Below are positions 6,574-13,973 of a DNA stretch of 32,567 nucleotides, one piece after another (within the stretch, counting starts at the first letter, position 1; the number at the start of each line of letters is the position of its first letter). Source of the DNA: Prevotella sp. (GTDB lineage: Bacteria > Bacteroidota > Bacteroidia > Bacteroidales > Bacteroidaceae); contig JAFWQT010000064.1 in assembly GCA_017508965.1 (NCBI GenBank), positions 1-32,567 on the forward strand, read 5' to 3'. The notes under the pieces are model-generated. The model was not told the DNA's origin, did not search any database, and saw nothing but the letters and a program-made list of their open reading frames with translations. Position numbers and translations under genes: made by a program.

Positions 6574-7625
6574 AGCAAATCAAGTATAGCTATTGCCTGA
6601 ATGAGAACAACGAACTCGTTCACATCAGTAGCGTGACTGTAGATAACAGGCATAGCCATACTTTCCACTGCATAGAATGCGGACAGGAACTGATAGCCAA
6701 AATAGGCAAAATCAAGGTTCCTCACTTCGCCCATGGAGTGGACACTGCCTGTAATGGGGAGTCATACCTCCACAAACTGGCGAAGCGAAGGATCCTTGAG
6801 AAGTTTATGTCTGCAGACAATTTTTCTCTTAATTTTGTACGTGATATTCCCTGCAAGAACGCCGATAATTGCACTTTCTACAAAGATTACACATGTGTAA
6901 GCAGAGGCGAACTTATTAAGTTTGATCTTAAGGCCGTCTATGATACCTGCCAGGAAGAAGTCAGACTGGGAGAGTTCCAACCGGATCTGCTCCTGACAAA
7001 CTCGGCGAAGCCGGATAGGGAGCCAATCTTTATAGAGGTCTACAAGACCCACAAGTCAGACCAAAGAAAATTGGATTCAAAATATAGGATAATAGAAACA
7101 AAAAGACTTGAGAACGAGGCAGACATCGACGACATCGTCAGGCGTGGTTTTATCGAGTCAGTAAATTGTGAACTGTATAATTTCCATCCGAAATTTCCGC
7201 CTACAACCCCACCTATTAAAGACATGGAGTACGAACACCGATATACTAGATTCATTCTCAATAAGAACGATACGGTAACAGTCAAATTTGTTACCTGTGA
7301 GGATTTAAACAAAAGATTTGATCCCGAAGCGGTGCGAGAACTTAATATTGACGAATATTTCTATCAGCCTAACCAACTTGATAGTGACCTATGCTGGAAA
7401 GGGCTTGTCTATCTGATGAAAAAAGGGTTGACATTAAGAAATTGTTTTTTATGCAAATACTATAAGTATTACAAATTCAAAGAATATAGTATTTGCAGAC
7501 TGAAACCGTATCTTAGGCCGAAACAAGAAACAGCAATATCTTGTCCCAACTACTTAATATGGAATCAATATTTAGTTTATCCGCTTTCAGAATTGGAAAA
7601 GGAGATTTCAGAAGTTCCAATATAA
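6570..7625 (+). CDS. CoiA-like competence/nuclease family protein
   Basis: This 351-residue protein starts with a zinc-ribbon-like segment, CIECGQELIAKIGKIKVPHF (from about C34). The HFAH motif and a helix ESYLHKLAKRRILEKF follow. This order is typical of CoiA-like proteins. A restriction-fold nuclease core seems to come next: FQPDLLL around residue 131 and IFIEVYKTHKSD around residue 150 fit the PD-(D/E)xK pattern. The C-terminal part has four further cysteines (CFLCKYY, ICRLKP, ISCPNY), suggesting a second metal site. CoiA acts in natural transformation in Gram-positive bacteria; in Bacteroidetes the role of such homologues is unclear and defence or DNA processing is equally possible. Translation is likely coupled to the TPR gene by a 4-base overlap. 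Confidence 0.68.
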   Translation: MKQIKYSYCLNENNELVHISSVTVDNRHSHTFHCIECGQELIAKIGKIKVPHFAHGVDTACNGESYLHKLAKRRILEKFMSADNFSLNFVRDIPCKNADNCTFYKDYTCVSRGELIKFDLKAVYDTCQEEVRLGEFQPDLLLTNSAKPDREPIFIEVYKTHKSDQRKLDSKYRIIETKRLENEADIDDIVRRGFIESVNCELYNFHPKFPPTTPPIKDMEYEHRYTRFILNKNDTVTVKFVTCEDLNKRFDPEAVRELNIDEYFYQPNQLDSDLCWKGLVYLMKKGLTLRNCFLCKYYKYYKFKEYSICRLKPYLRPKQETAISCPNYLIWNQYLVYPLSELEKEISEVPI

Positions 7626-7676
7626 TTTCGGAATAAAGAATATAGATATTATAATACCGAACAAGCAGATGTCAAA

Positions 7677-7698
7677 GTGAACGGGGCTCCCCCGTTCA
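7677..7698. repeat. GTGAACGG hairpin, copy 1
   Basis: GTGAACGGGG-CTC-CCCCGTTCAT forms a 9-10 bp stem about 50 bp after the CoiA-like gene. Related hairpins follow the next two genes. It could act as a transcription terminator, but has no long T tract. A second imperfect hairpin (AGGGGA...TCCCCT, about 7711-7735) follows. Confidence 0.65.
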
Positions 7699-7780
7699 TG
7701 TGGAACCATTAGGGGATTTCAACGTCCCCTTTAATCCGGAAACATCCTCGTTTGTTCCTATTGAAAAATAAGTATATAAA

Positions 7781-7812
7781 TTTGCATATATGCTCTCTAA
7801 TATGTATTTTTG
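7781..7812 (+). promoter_or_regulatory. Promoter of the small exported protein gene
   Basis: TTTG (7781-7784), a 20-nt spacer and TATTTTTG (7805-7812) lie 17 bp before the chosen ATG at 7830. This places the upstream in-frame ATG at 7752 ahead of the promoter, so 7830 is the likely start. Confidence 0.65.
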
Positions 7813-7829
7813 CACAAAAAACAGAAAAT

Positions 7830-8228
7830 ATGAAGAAGCTACTTGGATTGGTTTGTGTGATAGTCATTGCTGCAGTTATGGTGGTGACTTGTCCCGACAA
7901 AAATGCCCACATGGATGTGATTCGTAACGAATTCAGCATGGCCATAGATGATATTATGGCTGATAATGTAAAGTCAGAAGGAGATAATGCAGCCTATCAG
8001 GTCGTGAAGTCGCTAGCATTGCCATTGTTGGAGACAGCTTGGAAGAATAAACTAGACTACAGGAACTATTTTGTGCTCAGCACTACTGCGGTTAAGGATG
8101 AAGGAGAGAAAAAGACCGTTTCCATCGGGGTGTTTGGTCATGTGTTCACATTCGACAGGAAGGATGTTGTTAAAGAGTTTGAGAAATACTTAAACGAAGA
8201 GAGTGGTGAGAAAAACGATTCTCGCTAA
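7830..8228 (+). CDS. Small exported or membrane-anchored hypothetical protein (DUF4359-like?)
   Basis: From the ATG at 7830 the protein is 132 residues: MKKLLGLVCVIVIAAVMVVT, a signal peptide or N-terminal anchor, then CPDKNAH and a soluble domain ending in a KDVVKEFEKYL helix. The ORF also extends upstream to 7752, but that start precedes the promoter and would destroy the clean N-terminal signal. The CPDK after the hydrophobic run resembles proteins I recall as DUF4359, a family of unknown function; this is a weak recollection. The middle contains NYFVLSTTAV and GVFGHVFTF, which suggests a small beta-rich fold. It has its own promoter and is followed by a hairpin repeat, so it may be a single-gene unit in the accessory island. 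Confidence 0.65.
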   Translation: MKKLLGLVCVIVIAAVMVVTCPDKNAHMDVIRNEFSMAIDDIMADNVKSEGDNAAYQVVKSLALPLLETAWKNKLDYRNYFVLSTTAVKDEGEKKTVSIGVFGHVFTFDRKDVVKEFEKYLNEESGEKNDSR

Positions 8229-8244
8229 CAACAATATATTACAT

Positions 8245-8271
8245 GTGAACGGAGAACCATCCCCCGTTCAA
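8245..8271. repeat. GTGAACGG hairpin, copy 2
   Basis: GTGAACGG (8245-8252) pairs with CCGTTCAA (8264-8271; 7 of 8 pairs). The loop begins AGAAC, as in copy 3. It lies 16 bp after the preceding gene. Confidence 0.65.
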
Positions 8272-8326
8272 GAATTGAATCAAAGAACCTTTCCGTGATT
8301 CTATCCCGTGATTCTAAAACTAAAAA

Positions 8327-9361
8327 ATGAAATTGGGCATTAAGCACGTAGTGATTGGAGGCATTATTGTAACCATCCTTTTCTGGATGTGGTTACTGAT
8401 GAATATGTTCCCTATTCCCAAGGGGGTACGGGTAAATGAACAATACTATACCTACAAAAAGAACATTTGGGGCATCTATTACATTTCCGTTGAAAACAGG
8501 CTCGCTTTACTGAATGTCGGCACATATCGCTATCTAAATGATTGTGACTCAAAGACTTTTTTGGTTTTAGATAACAACTGGGCAAAGGACAAAAATCACG
8601 TTTGGTATTGCTATGATGTGATAGAACAAGCAGATGTGGCATCGTTTCATATTGACAAGAGCGGACTGCCCAAAGACAAGAATTACATCTATTTACCAGA
8701 CGATGGACTTTTGTATAGTTGCCATCCCTCCAAAAGCAGCATAGATGTTGAGAGTGCCGAATATTTTAATAGACAAAACAGATGGGCAAACGGGATGTTG
8801 GTACGGGATAAAGAGAATGTCTATTTAGACGAAGAAAAGGTGGATGTCGATAGGAACACGTTCAAGGCTTTGGGTAATAGTTATTGGTTAACGGATAAGA
8901 ACTACGTATATATCCTGTCGTGGTTTGATACAGATTCCAAATGGAAACTCGAAAAGGTAGATTCCCTTCAGCCTCCCCTCGACACCCTTGTTGCAGGAAG
9001 TCAATATCTTCGAAACGGGCGGGATATCATTCATATGAATAAAGTCATCCTGAGCGATATTGATGTAAAGCGATTTGAAAATGTAGGTGTTGGAAAGTGC
9101 ATTGTCAACAATATGCTTTTTCTTAATGGAGAGCAGATTCTCAAGAATCGTCTCAATGTGGACAAGGCTAGATTCTATTTCTACGGACACATTGCCGCTG
9201 ACGGGCAACATGTGTTCTATCACGAACATCTTCTGAAAGGAATTGATGCCGCCAGTTTCCGTCAAATTAATGAGGAAACGTTTGAGGACAAGAATTTCAT
9301 TTACACTATCAAGGAATTTGCCTGGAAAGAAGAAGACCCATTTAATAGGAAAAAGAAGTGA
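8327..9361 (+). CDS. Membrane-anchored DKNYY-repeat protein
   Basis: This 344-residue protein has one N-terminal hydrophobic segment (about residues 8-28, VVIGGIIVTILFWMWLLMN) and then a periodic extracytoplasmic domain. Repeats of the type DKN-x-[VI]-[YW] followed by a D-x-x-[ST]-F step are visible: AKDKNHVWY, PKDKNYIYL, VRDKENVYL, LTDKNYVYI, AADGQHVFY and FEDKNFIY, spaced about 30-60 residues. This matches the DKNYY repeat family (Pfam DKNYY), found in many exported proteins of unknown function. No catalytic motif is seen. There is no obvious strong promoter directly upstream, so it may be read through from the preceding gene despite the hairpin between them. It is the last gene of the plus-strand island. 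Confidence 0.75.
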   Translation: MKLGIKHVVIGGIIVTILFWMWLLMNMFPIPKGVRVNEQYYTYKKNIWGIYYISVENRLALLNVGTYRYLNDCDSKTFLVLDNNWAKDKNHVWYCYDVIEQADVASFHIDKSGLPKDKNYIYLPDDGLLYSCHPSKSSIDVESAEYFNRQNRWANGMLVRDKENVYLDEEKVDVDRNTFKALGNSYWLTDKNYVYILSWFDTDSKWKLEKVDSLQPPLDTLVAGSQYLRNGRDIIHMNKVILSDIDVKRFENVGVGKCIVNNMLFLNGEQILKNRLNVDKARFYFYGHIAADGQHVFYHEHLLKGIDAASFRQINEETFEDKNFIYTIKEFAWKEEDPFNRKKK

Positions 9362-9673
9362 AAACGCAAGGGAGTCATGAAACCTGAAACATAATCACCA
9401 CAAACGCAAATGGACATCTTCATATCTGAAAAGATGGTTCCTGGTGTTATTTCCATGTTATCTATGGTGTACTGCCTTTATTGCTTGTTTTCAAAAAAGT
9501 AAATCAAAAACAATGGGGTTATCTTGTGTGAACGGGTAATGTGAACGGAGAACAGTCCCCGTTCACCGTTACCAACACGGCAGGGCAAGAAAACCTTTCA
9601 CCGTAAGACCCTGAAATCATATTAGATACTTCCCGTGGTGAAGATTAGCAGAATAGCTGTTATGGGGAAAGAT
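9362..9673. other. Non-coding gap between convergent genes
   Basis: I see no gene. It holds GTGAACGG hairpin copy 3 near its middle. It separates the plus-strand island from the minus-strand acyltransferase operon and probably contains the terminators of both. Confidence 0.6.
9535..9573. repeat. GTGAACGG hairpin, copy 3
   Basis: GTGAACGG (9541-9548) pairs perfectly with CCGTTCAC (9559-9566). The stem can be extended by GGTAA with TTACC after a small bulge. The loop starts AGAAC as in copy 2. It may terminate the island transcript. Confidence 0.7.
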
Positions 9674-10762
9674 TCACTTCTTCAGAGGCTTGATGAGCAG
9701 AGAAACGAGGCGGCTGAGGAGCCAGGCTAGGGGGATGGTGAAGGCGAACATCAGGAGGAAGGTGGGCCAGTAACCCAGGTGGTAGGGTCTGATGTAGACC
9801 AGCACGAAATGGATATGGATGAGATAGATTTCGAGGGAGATGCCGCCCACGAAAGTGAAAAAGCGAATCAACCACTGGGGGGCATGACGGAAGAACCAAC
9901 ACATCAGGAACATGCCGCTGACAGCCAAGGGAATGTAGACCATGCGCTCGGCGGCAGGCGGGAAGGCTCCACTCCGATGACCTTCCACATAGACGCAATA
10001 CCAGAGGGAGAGGAGGAAAATAAATGAAGAGTGAAGAGTGAAGAGTGAAGAATCCTTCCCCCTTGAGGGGGGATTGAGGGGGGCCTTCACCAACTCTCCC
10101 GCATTAATGCCCAACAGGAAGACGGGGATGCGGCTCCAGAAGATTTCCACATAGCCGACGGATTTCCAGAGTGGAGGCCAGTCGCGCACCAGCAGATACC
10201 AGAGAATCGTCACTAGCGGAAGCCATCGCCAGATGCGGTCGCGCTGGATAAGGCGCATATAGAAGGGGGCGATGAGATAGAGGGCCATAATGGCGGGAAC
10301 GAACCAGAACGTGAGGTCGTCGATACGCCAGAAACTCCAGCCCACCAGGATGTTGGCAATGAGATGAATCAGATTGGGACTGTAACCGCCGCCATTGGGC
10401 CAGTATTGGGGAATGTAATAAAGACTGGCAATGATGAGCCATGCGGGATAAAGGCGGAGGAAGCGCCGTAAATAGAATGAACCCACCCTATGTCCCTCCC
10501 GAAGGGAGGGATTTTCATTACTATTTGGCGCATCATCCAATTCCCCATCCCTTCGGGAGGGGGCAAGGGGGTGGGTTTTTGTCCACGAGTACCACAAGCC
10601 GATGCCGCTGAGGAACAGGAACATATCCACGCCATTGTTGCCGCAGCGCATCAGCCCGTAGAAGGCATCGCTGCGCGAGAGGGGCACATGGAAAAGCATC
10701 ACGATAATCATCGCAAAGCCCATCAACGGTGCACGGTATCGGCTGAGGTCGTTCCAGTTCAT
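9674..10762 (-). CDS. Acyltransferase-3 family membrane protein with two repeat-encoded inserts
   Basis: This 362-residue protein starts MNWNDLSRYRAPLMGFAMII and belongs to the acyltransferase-3 family, integral membrane enzymes that O-acetylate or otherwise acylate surface sugars. Family features seen are RAPLMG...MLFH in the first helix, FLSGIGLWYSW near residue 52, SFYLRRFLRLYPAW after it and about ten membrane segments. Two stretches look foreign. Residues ~61-95 (from THPLAPSRRDGE to SLREGHRVG) come from two inverted GC-rich palindromes. Residues ~225-247 (APLNPPSRGKDSSLFTLHSS) come from a palindrome plus four GTGAAGA heptamers. Both stay in frame and fall in loops next to membrane segments. 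One heptamer more or less would shift the frame, so this gene may be phase-variable. It follows the disrupted second acyltransferase after 47 bp. Acceptor sugar unknown. Confidence 0.82.
   Translation of the reverse strand: MNWNDLSRYRAPLMGFAMIIVMLFHVPLSRSDAFYGLMRCGNNGVDMFLFLSGIGLWYSWTKTHPLAPSRRDGELDDAPNSNENPSLREGHRVGSFYLRRFLRLYPAWLIIASLYYIPQYWPNGGGYSPNLIHLIANILVGWSFWRIDDLTFWFVPAIMALYLIAPFYMRLIQRDRIWRWLPLVTILWYLLVRDWPPLWKSVGYVEIFWSRIPVFLLGINAGELVKAPLNPPSRGKDSSLFTLHSSFIFLLSLWYCVYVEGHRSGAFPPAAERMVYIPLAVSGMFLMCWFFRHAPQWLIRFFTFVGGISLEIYLIHIHFVLVYIRPYHLGYWPTFLLMFAFTIPLAWLLSRLVSLLIKPLKK
10024..10051 (+). repeat. GTGAAGA heptamer array, four units, inside a gene
   Basis: One ATGAAGA and three GTGAAGA units run without interruption on the plus strand and abut the palindrome at 10052. 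On the coding strand they read SSLFTLHSS. The array lies in the frame of the minus-strand acyltransferase. Confidence 0.85.
10052..10087. repeat. GC-rich PLPKGG-type palindrome in acyltransferase gene
   Basis: The core CCCCCTTGAGGGGGG plus ATTGAGGGGGGCC is directly joined to the heptamer array and translated as APLNPPSRGK. Confidence 0.75.
10479..10580. repeat. Inverted pair of GC-rich palindromes (MITE-like, about 100 bp)
   Basis: The left copy starts ACCCACCC and has core TCCCTCCCGAAGGGAGGGA. The right copy is its inverted counterpart, with TCCCTTCGGGAGGG and ending GGGGGTGGGT. The whole unit sits in frame in the acyltransferase gene. The same outward-facing layout is seen at 27546-27651. 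Confidence 0.75.
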
Positions 10763-10767
10763 AAAAA

Positions 10768-10804
10768 AGACCCACCCCGGCCCTCCCTGTTTAGGGAGGG
10801 GGAA
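10768..10804. repeat. GC-rich PLPKGG-type palindrome between acyltransferase genes
   Basis: AAGACCCACCCC followed by CCCTCCCTGTTTAGGGAGGGGG occupies nearly all of the 47-bp spacer. Confidence 0.8.
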
Positions 10805-11130
10805 ACAGGTTATGGTTTAGGGATGTAACGTAGAATCCATTTGAGTAGCATGGCCAGGGCCACAGACGAGAGCAGGTAGATGAAGATGCCGCCGTAGATG
10901 TCGACCTTTCGGTAATGACCGATAATCAGTTCGCGCATCACGGGGTGCATCACAAAGAGCATGGCAGAGATGCTGCCGAGCCAACTAAGAGGAGAGAGAA
11001 AACCCTTGCTGGCAATAAGGAGCTTTACGGTAGCAATGGCACCCGTTACCACAAAGGCGGGAACGAACAACCACGTCCAGTAATTCAGGCTGCCGAAAAG
11101 GACTAAAAGAGCGGAAAGAAAAATAATAAA

Positions 11131-11269
11131 TGTAGAGTGTAGAGTGTAGAATGTAGAGTTATGATTACTTGTTGAAGCTGTATTTTGAGCAGATTCCGCG
11201 CTTGACAGGTTATCACAATTGCTTTTCCCTTCGGCCAGCGACCGTTGGTTCTCCATTCTCCATTCTTCC
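11131..11269. repeat. Heptamer-flanked element, type D, inside acyltransferase gene
   Basis: The left side has four TGTAGAG/TGTAGAA units (11131-11158) then TTATGATTAC. The right side has GTTATCACAATT (from 11209) and three TTCTCCA-type units (11249-11269). The same arrangement is found at 21987-22095, which suggests a distinct dispersed element about 110-140 bp long. Confidence 0.7.
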
Positions 11270-11662
11270 TGCCCACACGCCCATGCAGAAGGGCAACAGT
11301 CCGCCAATGAAATTATAGCGGATATAGTTGAGCCAGTCCTGACTTTCGGCGAAACATGCTTCCAAAACAACAGAACCCAACGCCAATGCCAGCAACAGCC
11401 ACTTGCTTCGCCAACGATGTATGACCAGGATGTAAAGGGCATACAACTGCAACATCAGGCCGAAGAACCAATAGGGACCGGGCTTGATGATGTGGTCGGG
11501 ATCGAAATATAGGAAGTTGATGGTCATGGTGAGCTGTGTGAGCACATGGTCCCATGAATATACCTGCGCCCCGTCGCTGTGGCGGAGCAGATACACGCCG
11601 ATGAACAACAGGTAGCCGATGATCATCAGGCGGAAAAGCTTGAGGAAATGCTTCTTAATAAA

Positions 11663-11713
11663 GTGAAGAGTGAAGAATCTCCCCTCCCTCCGGGAGGGGC
11701 TGGGGCTGGGCCT
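11663..11713. repeat. Two GTGAAGA heptamers joined to a PLPEGG-type palindrome
   Basis: Units at 11663-11669 and 11670-11676 abut a palindrome with core CCCCTCCCTCCGGGAGGGG. On the coding strand the palindrome reads AQPQPLPEGGE. This is the first frameshift site of the disrupted acyltransferase. Confidence 0.85.
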
Positions 11714-11980
11714 CATATTTCTTCACCAGTCCGTAGCCGCTGATGAAAAGGAATATGGGTACGCCATAGTGGCCAAGAAACGAGAAGAAATGGATGAACA
11801 GGTCGCTGTCGAGAGAGAAGAGCTTATCGAGGAACTGCATGGGCCGCTCAGCATCGAACTTGTACTCGTTTTCCTTCACGGCAAAACCGAGGAAGTGGCA
11901 ATAGTTGTGCAGGATAATTCCTAGAATGGCAATGCCACGCAATGCCGACGATTCCGTGCGGCTCAACAATTCCCCACTCC

Positions 11981-13846
11981 TCATTGTTTCATTTTCTCTT
12001 TTTCCCCATTTATTACTGCATCATAGTCGGTCTTATCCTTCAGGATGCGCTTGCGGGCCTCGTCGTACTTGATGCTCAGCAGATTGAGTTCGCGGCGATA
12101 GGATTTGGTGTGAATACCGCCCAGATAGACCAGCATGTGGGCCAGGGCATCGGTCATGAACGGCTTATGAAGCGCCTGCTCCACCTGCCAAACCACGTCG
12201 GGATGCGCCTCCTTGTAGGACGGCGACATATAAATCCAGAACGGAATCTCGTATTCATAGCGGGCCATGTGGGCATTAATTTCGGAAGCATGGTTGCGGC
12301 AGATGAAGTGAACATCGTTGTCGTACACCTGCTCACCGTGGTCGGGAACATAGAACACGATGGCCTCCTGCTGTTCGAAGCGACGGATAATCTGGTCGAC
12401 GATGGAGTCGTTGTAGAGCAGCGAATTATCGTACCATGCCAAACGCTGCCGTTCGGCGGCATTCAACTTCGGGCGGTCGTAGTCGTCGGCCTTGAATTTC
12501 ATCTTCGACTTCGGGCAGCGGGTACGGTAATCCACATGCTGCCCCTTCAGATGGAAGATAATCAGATTATGCGCGGTGTTCTCGGACTTCAGGCGGTCGT
12601 AGTCGTTCAGAAGACCTTCGTCGAAATAACTGAGCTTATCGTTGCGGGTATCGAACATAGCCTTCGAGAGCTCGGGATTGTTGAGGAAGAAACCGCCAGA
12701 GAAATCATAGACGGCCTCTTTAGCCTGCGGCAGGAACTGATTGGTGAGGAAGGTCACATGATAGCCGGCCTTGCGGAACACCTCGGGGAACAAAGGATAG
12801 TCGCTCCACTCGCCGCTGTCGCCCACACAATAGAGCGAGAACAGGTGCTTGAAGACGAAACTGGTCAGGTTCCACGGAGCCACCACATTGGTGAACGGAT
12901 AAAGCTCGCCGTTCATGGCGCGCGCCAGCTGTCGGGGCGTGGTGGGCTTTTCATAGCCATATAGCTGGGCGTGACTCTTATTGTAGCTCTCGCCGATGAT
13001 GAGCACGATATTCGGACTCTTAAACGAGCAGGAATCCACGTCCACATGGTCTTCGCGTTCGATGATGGTGCCTACCTGCGTAGAGGTGAGGCGGTTGGCA
13101 TAGAGCGAAAAGGCCAGCCTGTAGACAGGCTGATAGAGAACAGCCTTGTCGGGCTTGGTGAGTTCATGCTCCACATCGCCGATACGGTCGTACGACATGA
13201 GTCTCGACATTGCCTGTTTGTTGGGCCAGGTCTGCCAGACGCAATAGCCGAAGAAAGCAGCACATGCAAGTCCCATCACCACCTTCACCACCCTTTCGGC
13301 CTCGGGTGTCAGCTGCGGACCCGCCGGCCGATGGTATTCGCGATAGCGGTAGGAATGCTTGGGGCGCGTCTTACGCCACCAGAAGATGCTCCACGCCACA
13401 TGCACTAGCATAAGCAAGAGCACCCATCCCGTTCGTCCGAACACGATTGACGGCGAAAGGAAAGTGGAAATGAACTCGGCCGCCTCGCGCCCGTTGGTCT
13501 CTCCCACCAGCAACAGCATGGTAGGCGTAAGCGTGGAATCGAACTTTGAGAAACAGAACACGTCGGCAATGGCGACGCCATAGGCAATGACATAGAACAG
13601 ACGCTTCACCCATTTCCTGACGACCTTAGGCAAAATCGACAGCAGTACGCAAAGCAGATACACATCGGCAAACAGCTCGACCCACCACAAGGAATAGGCA
13701 TGAGCCTTGGGATTGTCGGGAACCACGGCAAACGTGCATATCGTCCCGAGCAGATACATAAATATGAAGAAGGCGCTGTTTTGGCGAATAGGATGAAAGA
13801 ACAGGCCCAAAAGTCTCACAAAAAAATTTTCTCTTCGCTTTCTCAT
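11981..13846 (-). CDS. Membrane phosphoethanolamine-transferase-like protein (alkaline phosphatase/sulfatase fold)
   Basis: This 621-residue protein has about five N-terminal membrane segments (first ~170 residues) and a large extracytoplasmic sulfatase-fold domain. NIVLIIGESYNKSH provides the first metal ligand pair; NLTSFVFKHLFS holds the likely threonine nucleophile; IIFHLKGQHVDY and FYVPDHGEQVYD give further metal ligands. This is the layout of EptA/CptA phosphoethanolamine transferases, which decorate lipid A or core sugars, sometimes affecting polymyxin sensitivity. The lipid or sugar acceptor cannot be read from sequence. A promoter-like TTTG-N20-TAATTTCG precedes it. Its stop overlaps the start of the acyltransferase gene by ATGA, so the three genes 13846-9674 appear to be one surface-modification operon. 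Confidence 0.83.
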   Translation of the reverse strand: MRKRRENFFVRLLGLFFHPIRQNSAFFIFMYLLGTICTFAVVPDNPKAHAYSLWWVELFADVYLLCVLLSILPKVVRKWVKRLFYVIAYGVAIADVFCFSKFDSTLTPTMLLLVGETNGREAAEFISTFLSPSIVFGRTGWVLLLMLVHVAWSIFWWRKTRPKHSYRYREYHRPAGPQLTPEAERVVKVVMGLACAAFFGYCVWQTWPNKQAMSRLMSYDRIGDVEHELTKPDKAVLYQPVYRLAFSLYANRLTSTQVGTIIEREDHVDVDSCSFKSPNIVLIIGESYNKSHAQLYGYEKPTTPRQLARAMNGELYPFTNVVAPWNLTSFVFKHLFSLYCVGDSGEWSDYPLFPEVFRKAGYHVTFLTNQFLPQAKEAVYDFSGGFFLNNPELSKAMFDTRNDKLSYFDEGLLNDYDRLKSENTAHNLIIFHLKGQHVDYRTRCPKSKMKFKADDYDRPKLNAAERQRLAWYDNSLLYNDSIVDQIIRRFEQQEAIVFYVPDHGEQVYDNDVHFICRNHASEINAHMARYEYEIPFWIYMSPSYKEAHPDVVWQVEQALHKPFMTDALAHMLVYLGGIHTKSYRRELNLLSIKYDEARKRILKDKTDYDAVINGEKEKMKQ

Positions 13847-13868
13847 TGCGTGTGACAGATTTTGCGGG

Positions 13869-13900
13869 CGAAATTACTGATTATTTTCGAAACTGCCAAA
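13869..13900 (-). promoter_or_regulatory. Probable promoter of the transferase/acyltransferase operon
   Basis: Minus strand TTTG (13897-13900), a 20-nt spacer and TAATTTCG (13869-13876), one mismatch from TAnnTTTG, lie 23 bp before the ATG. Confidence 0.5.
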
Positions 13901-13973
13901 TGTGCAGGCTAAAACTTTGACTTTTCCACCTTTTCTTTGGGTGTGCTGTCCATATAACACCGGGAAATCCTGT

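Larger units (their letters stand above)
10810..11984 (-). pseudogene. Acyltransferase-3 gene out of frame at two heptamer tracts (possible phase-off allele)
   Basis: Three successive minus-strand frames (11984-11655, then to 11213, then to 10810) each encode part of one acyltransferase-3 protein. The N terminus has ESSALRGIAILGIILHNYCH and GVPIFLFISGYGLVKKYE; the middle has PGPYWFFGLMLQLYALY; the C-terminal part has LGSISAMLFVMHPVMREL. Both breaks fall in repeats. At 11663-11676 there are two GTGAAGA units next to a palindrome. At 11249-11269 there are three TTCTCCA-type units. Deleting exactly one 7-bp unit at each site joins the frames: GGEILHF-IKKHFLKLF at the first, and RMENQRSLAEGKS at the second. 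The result is an uninterrupted 386-residue protein ending at 10810. It is therefore either decayed or switched off reversibly. Its start overlaps the stop of the upstream transferase gene as ATGA, indicating operon coupling. Assembly error is a third possibility. Confidence 0.78.

Noticed and set aside
10810-11984. Programmed ribosomal frameshifting as explanation for the split acyltransferase
   Set aside because: No slippery heptamer such as A-AAA-AAG with a following structure was evident at either break; both breaks coincide with tandem 7-bp repeats, which explains them more simply.
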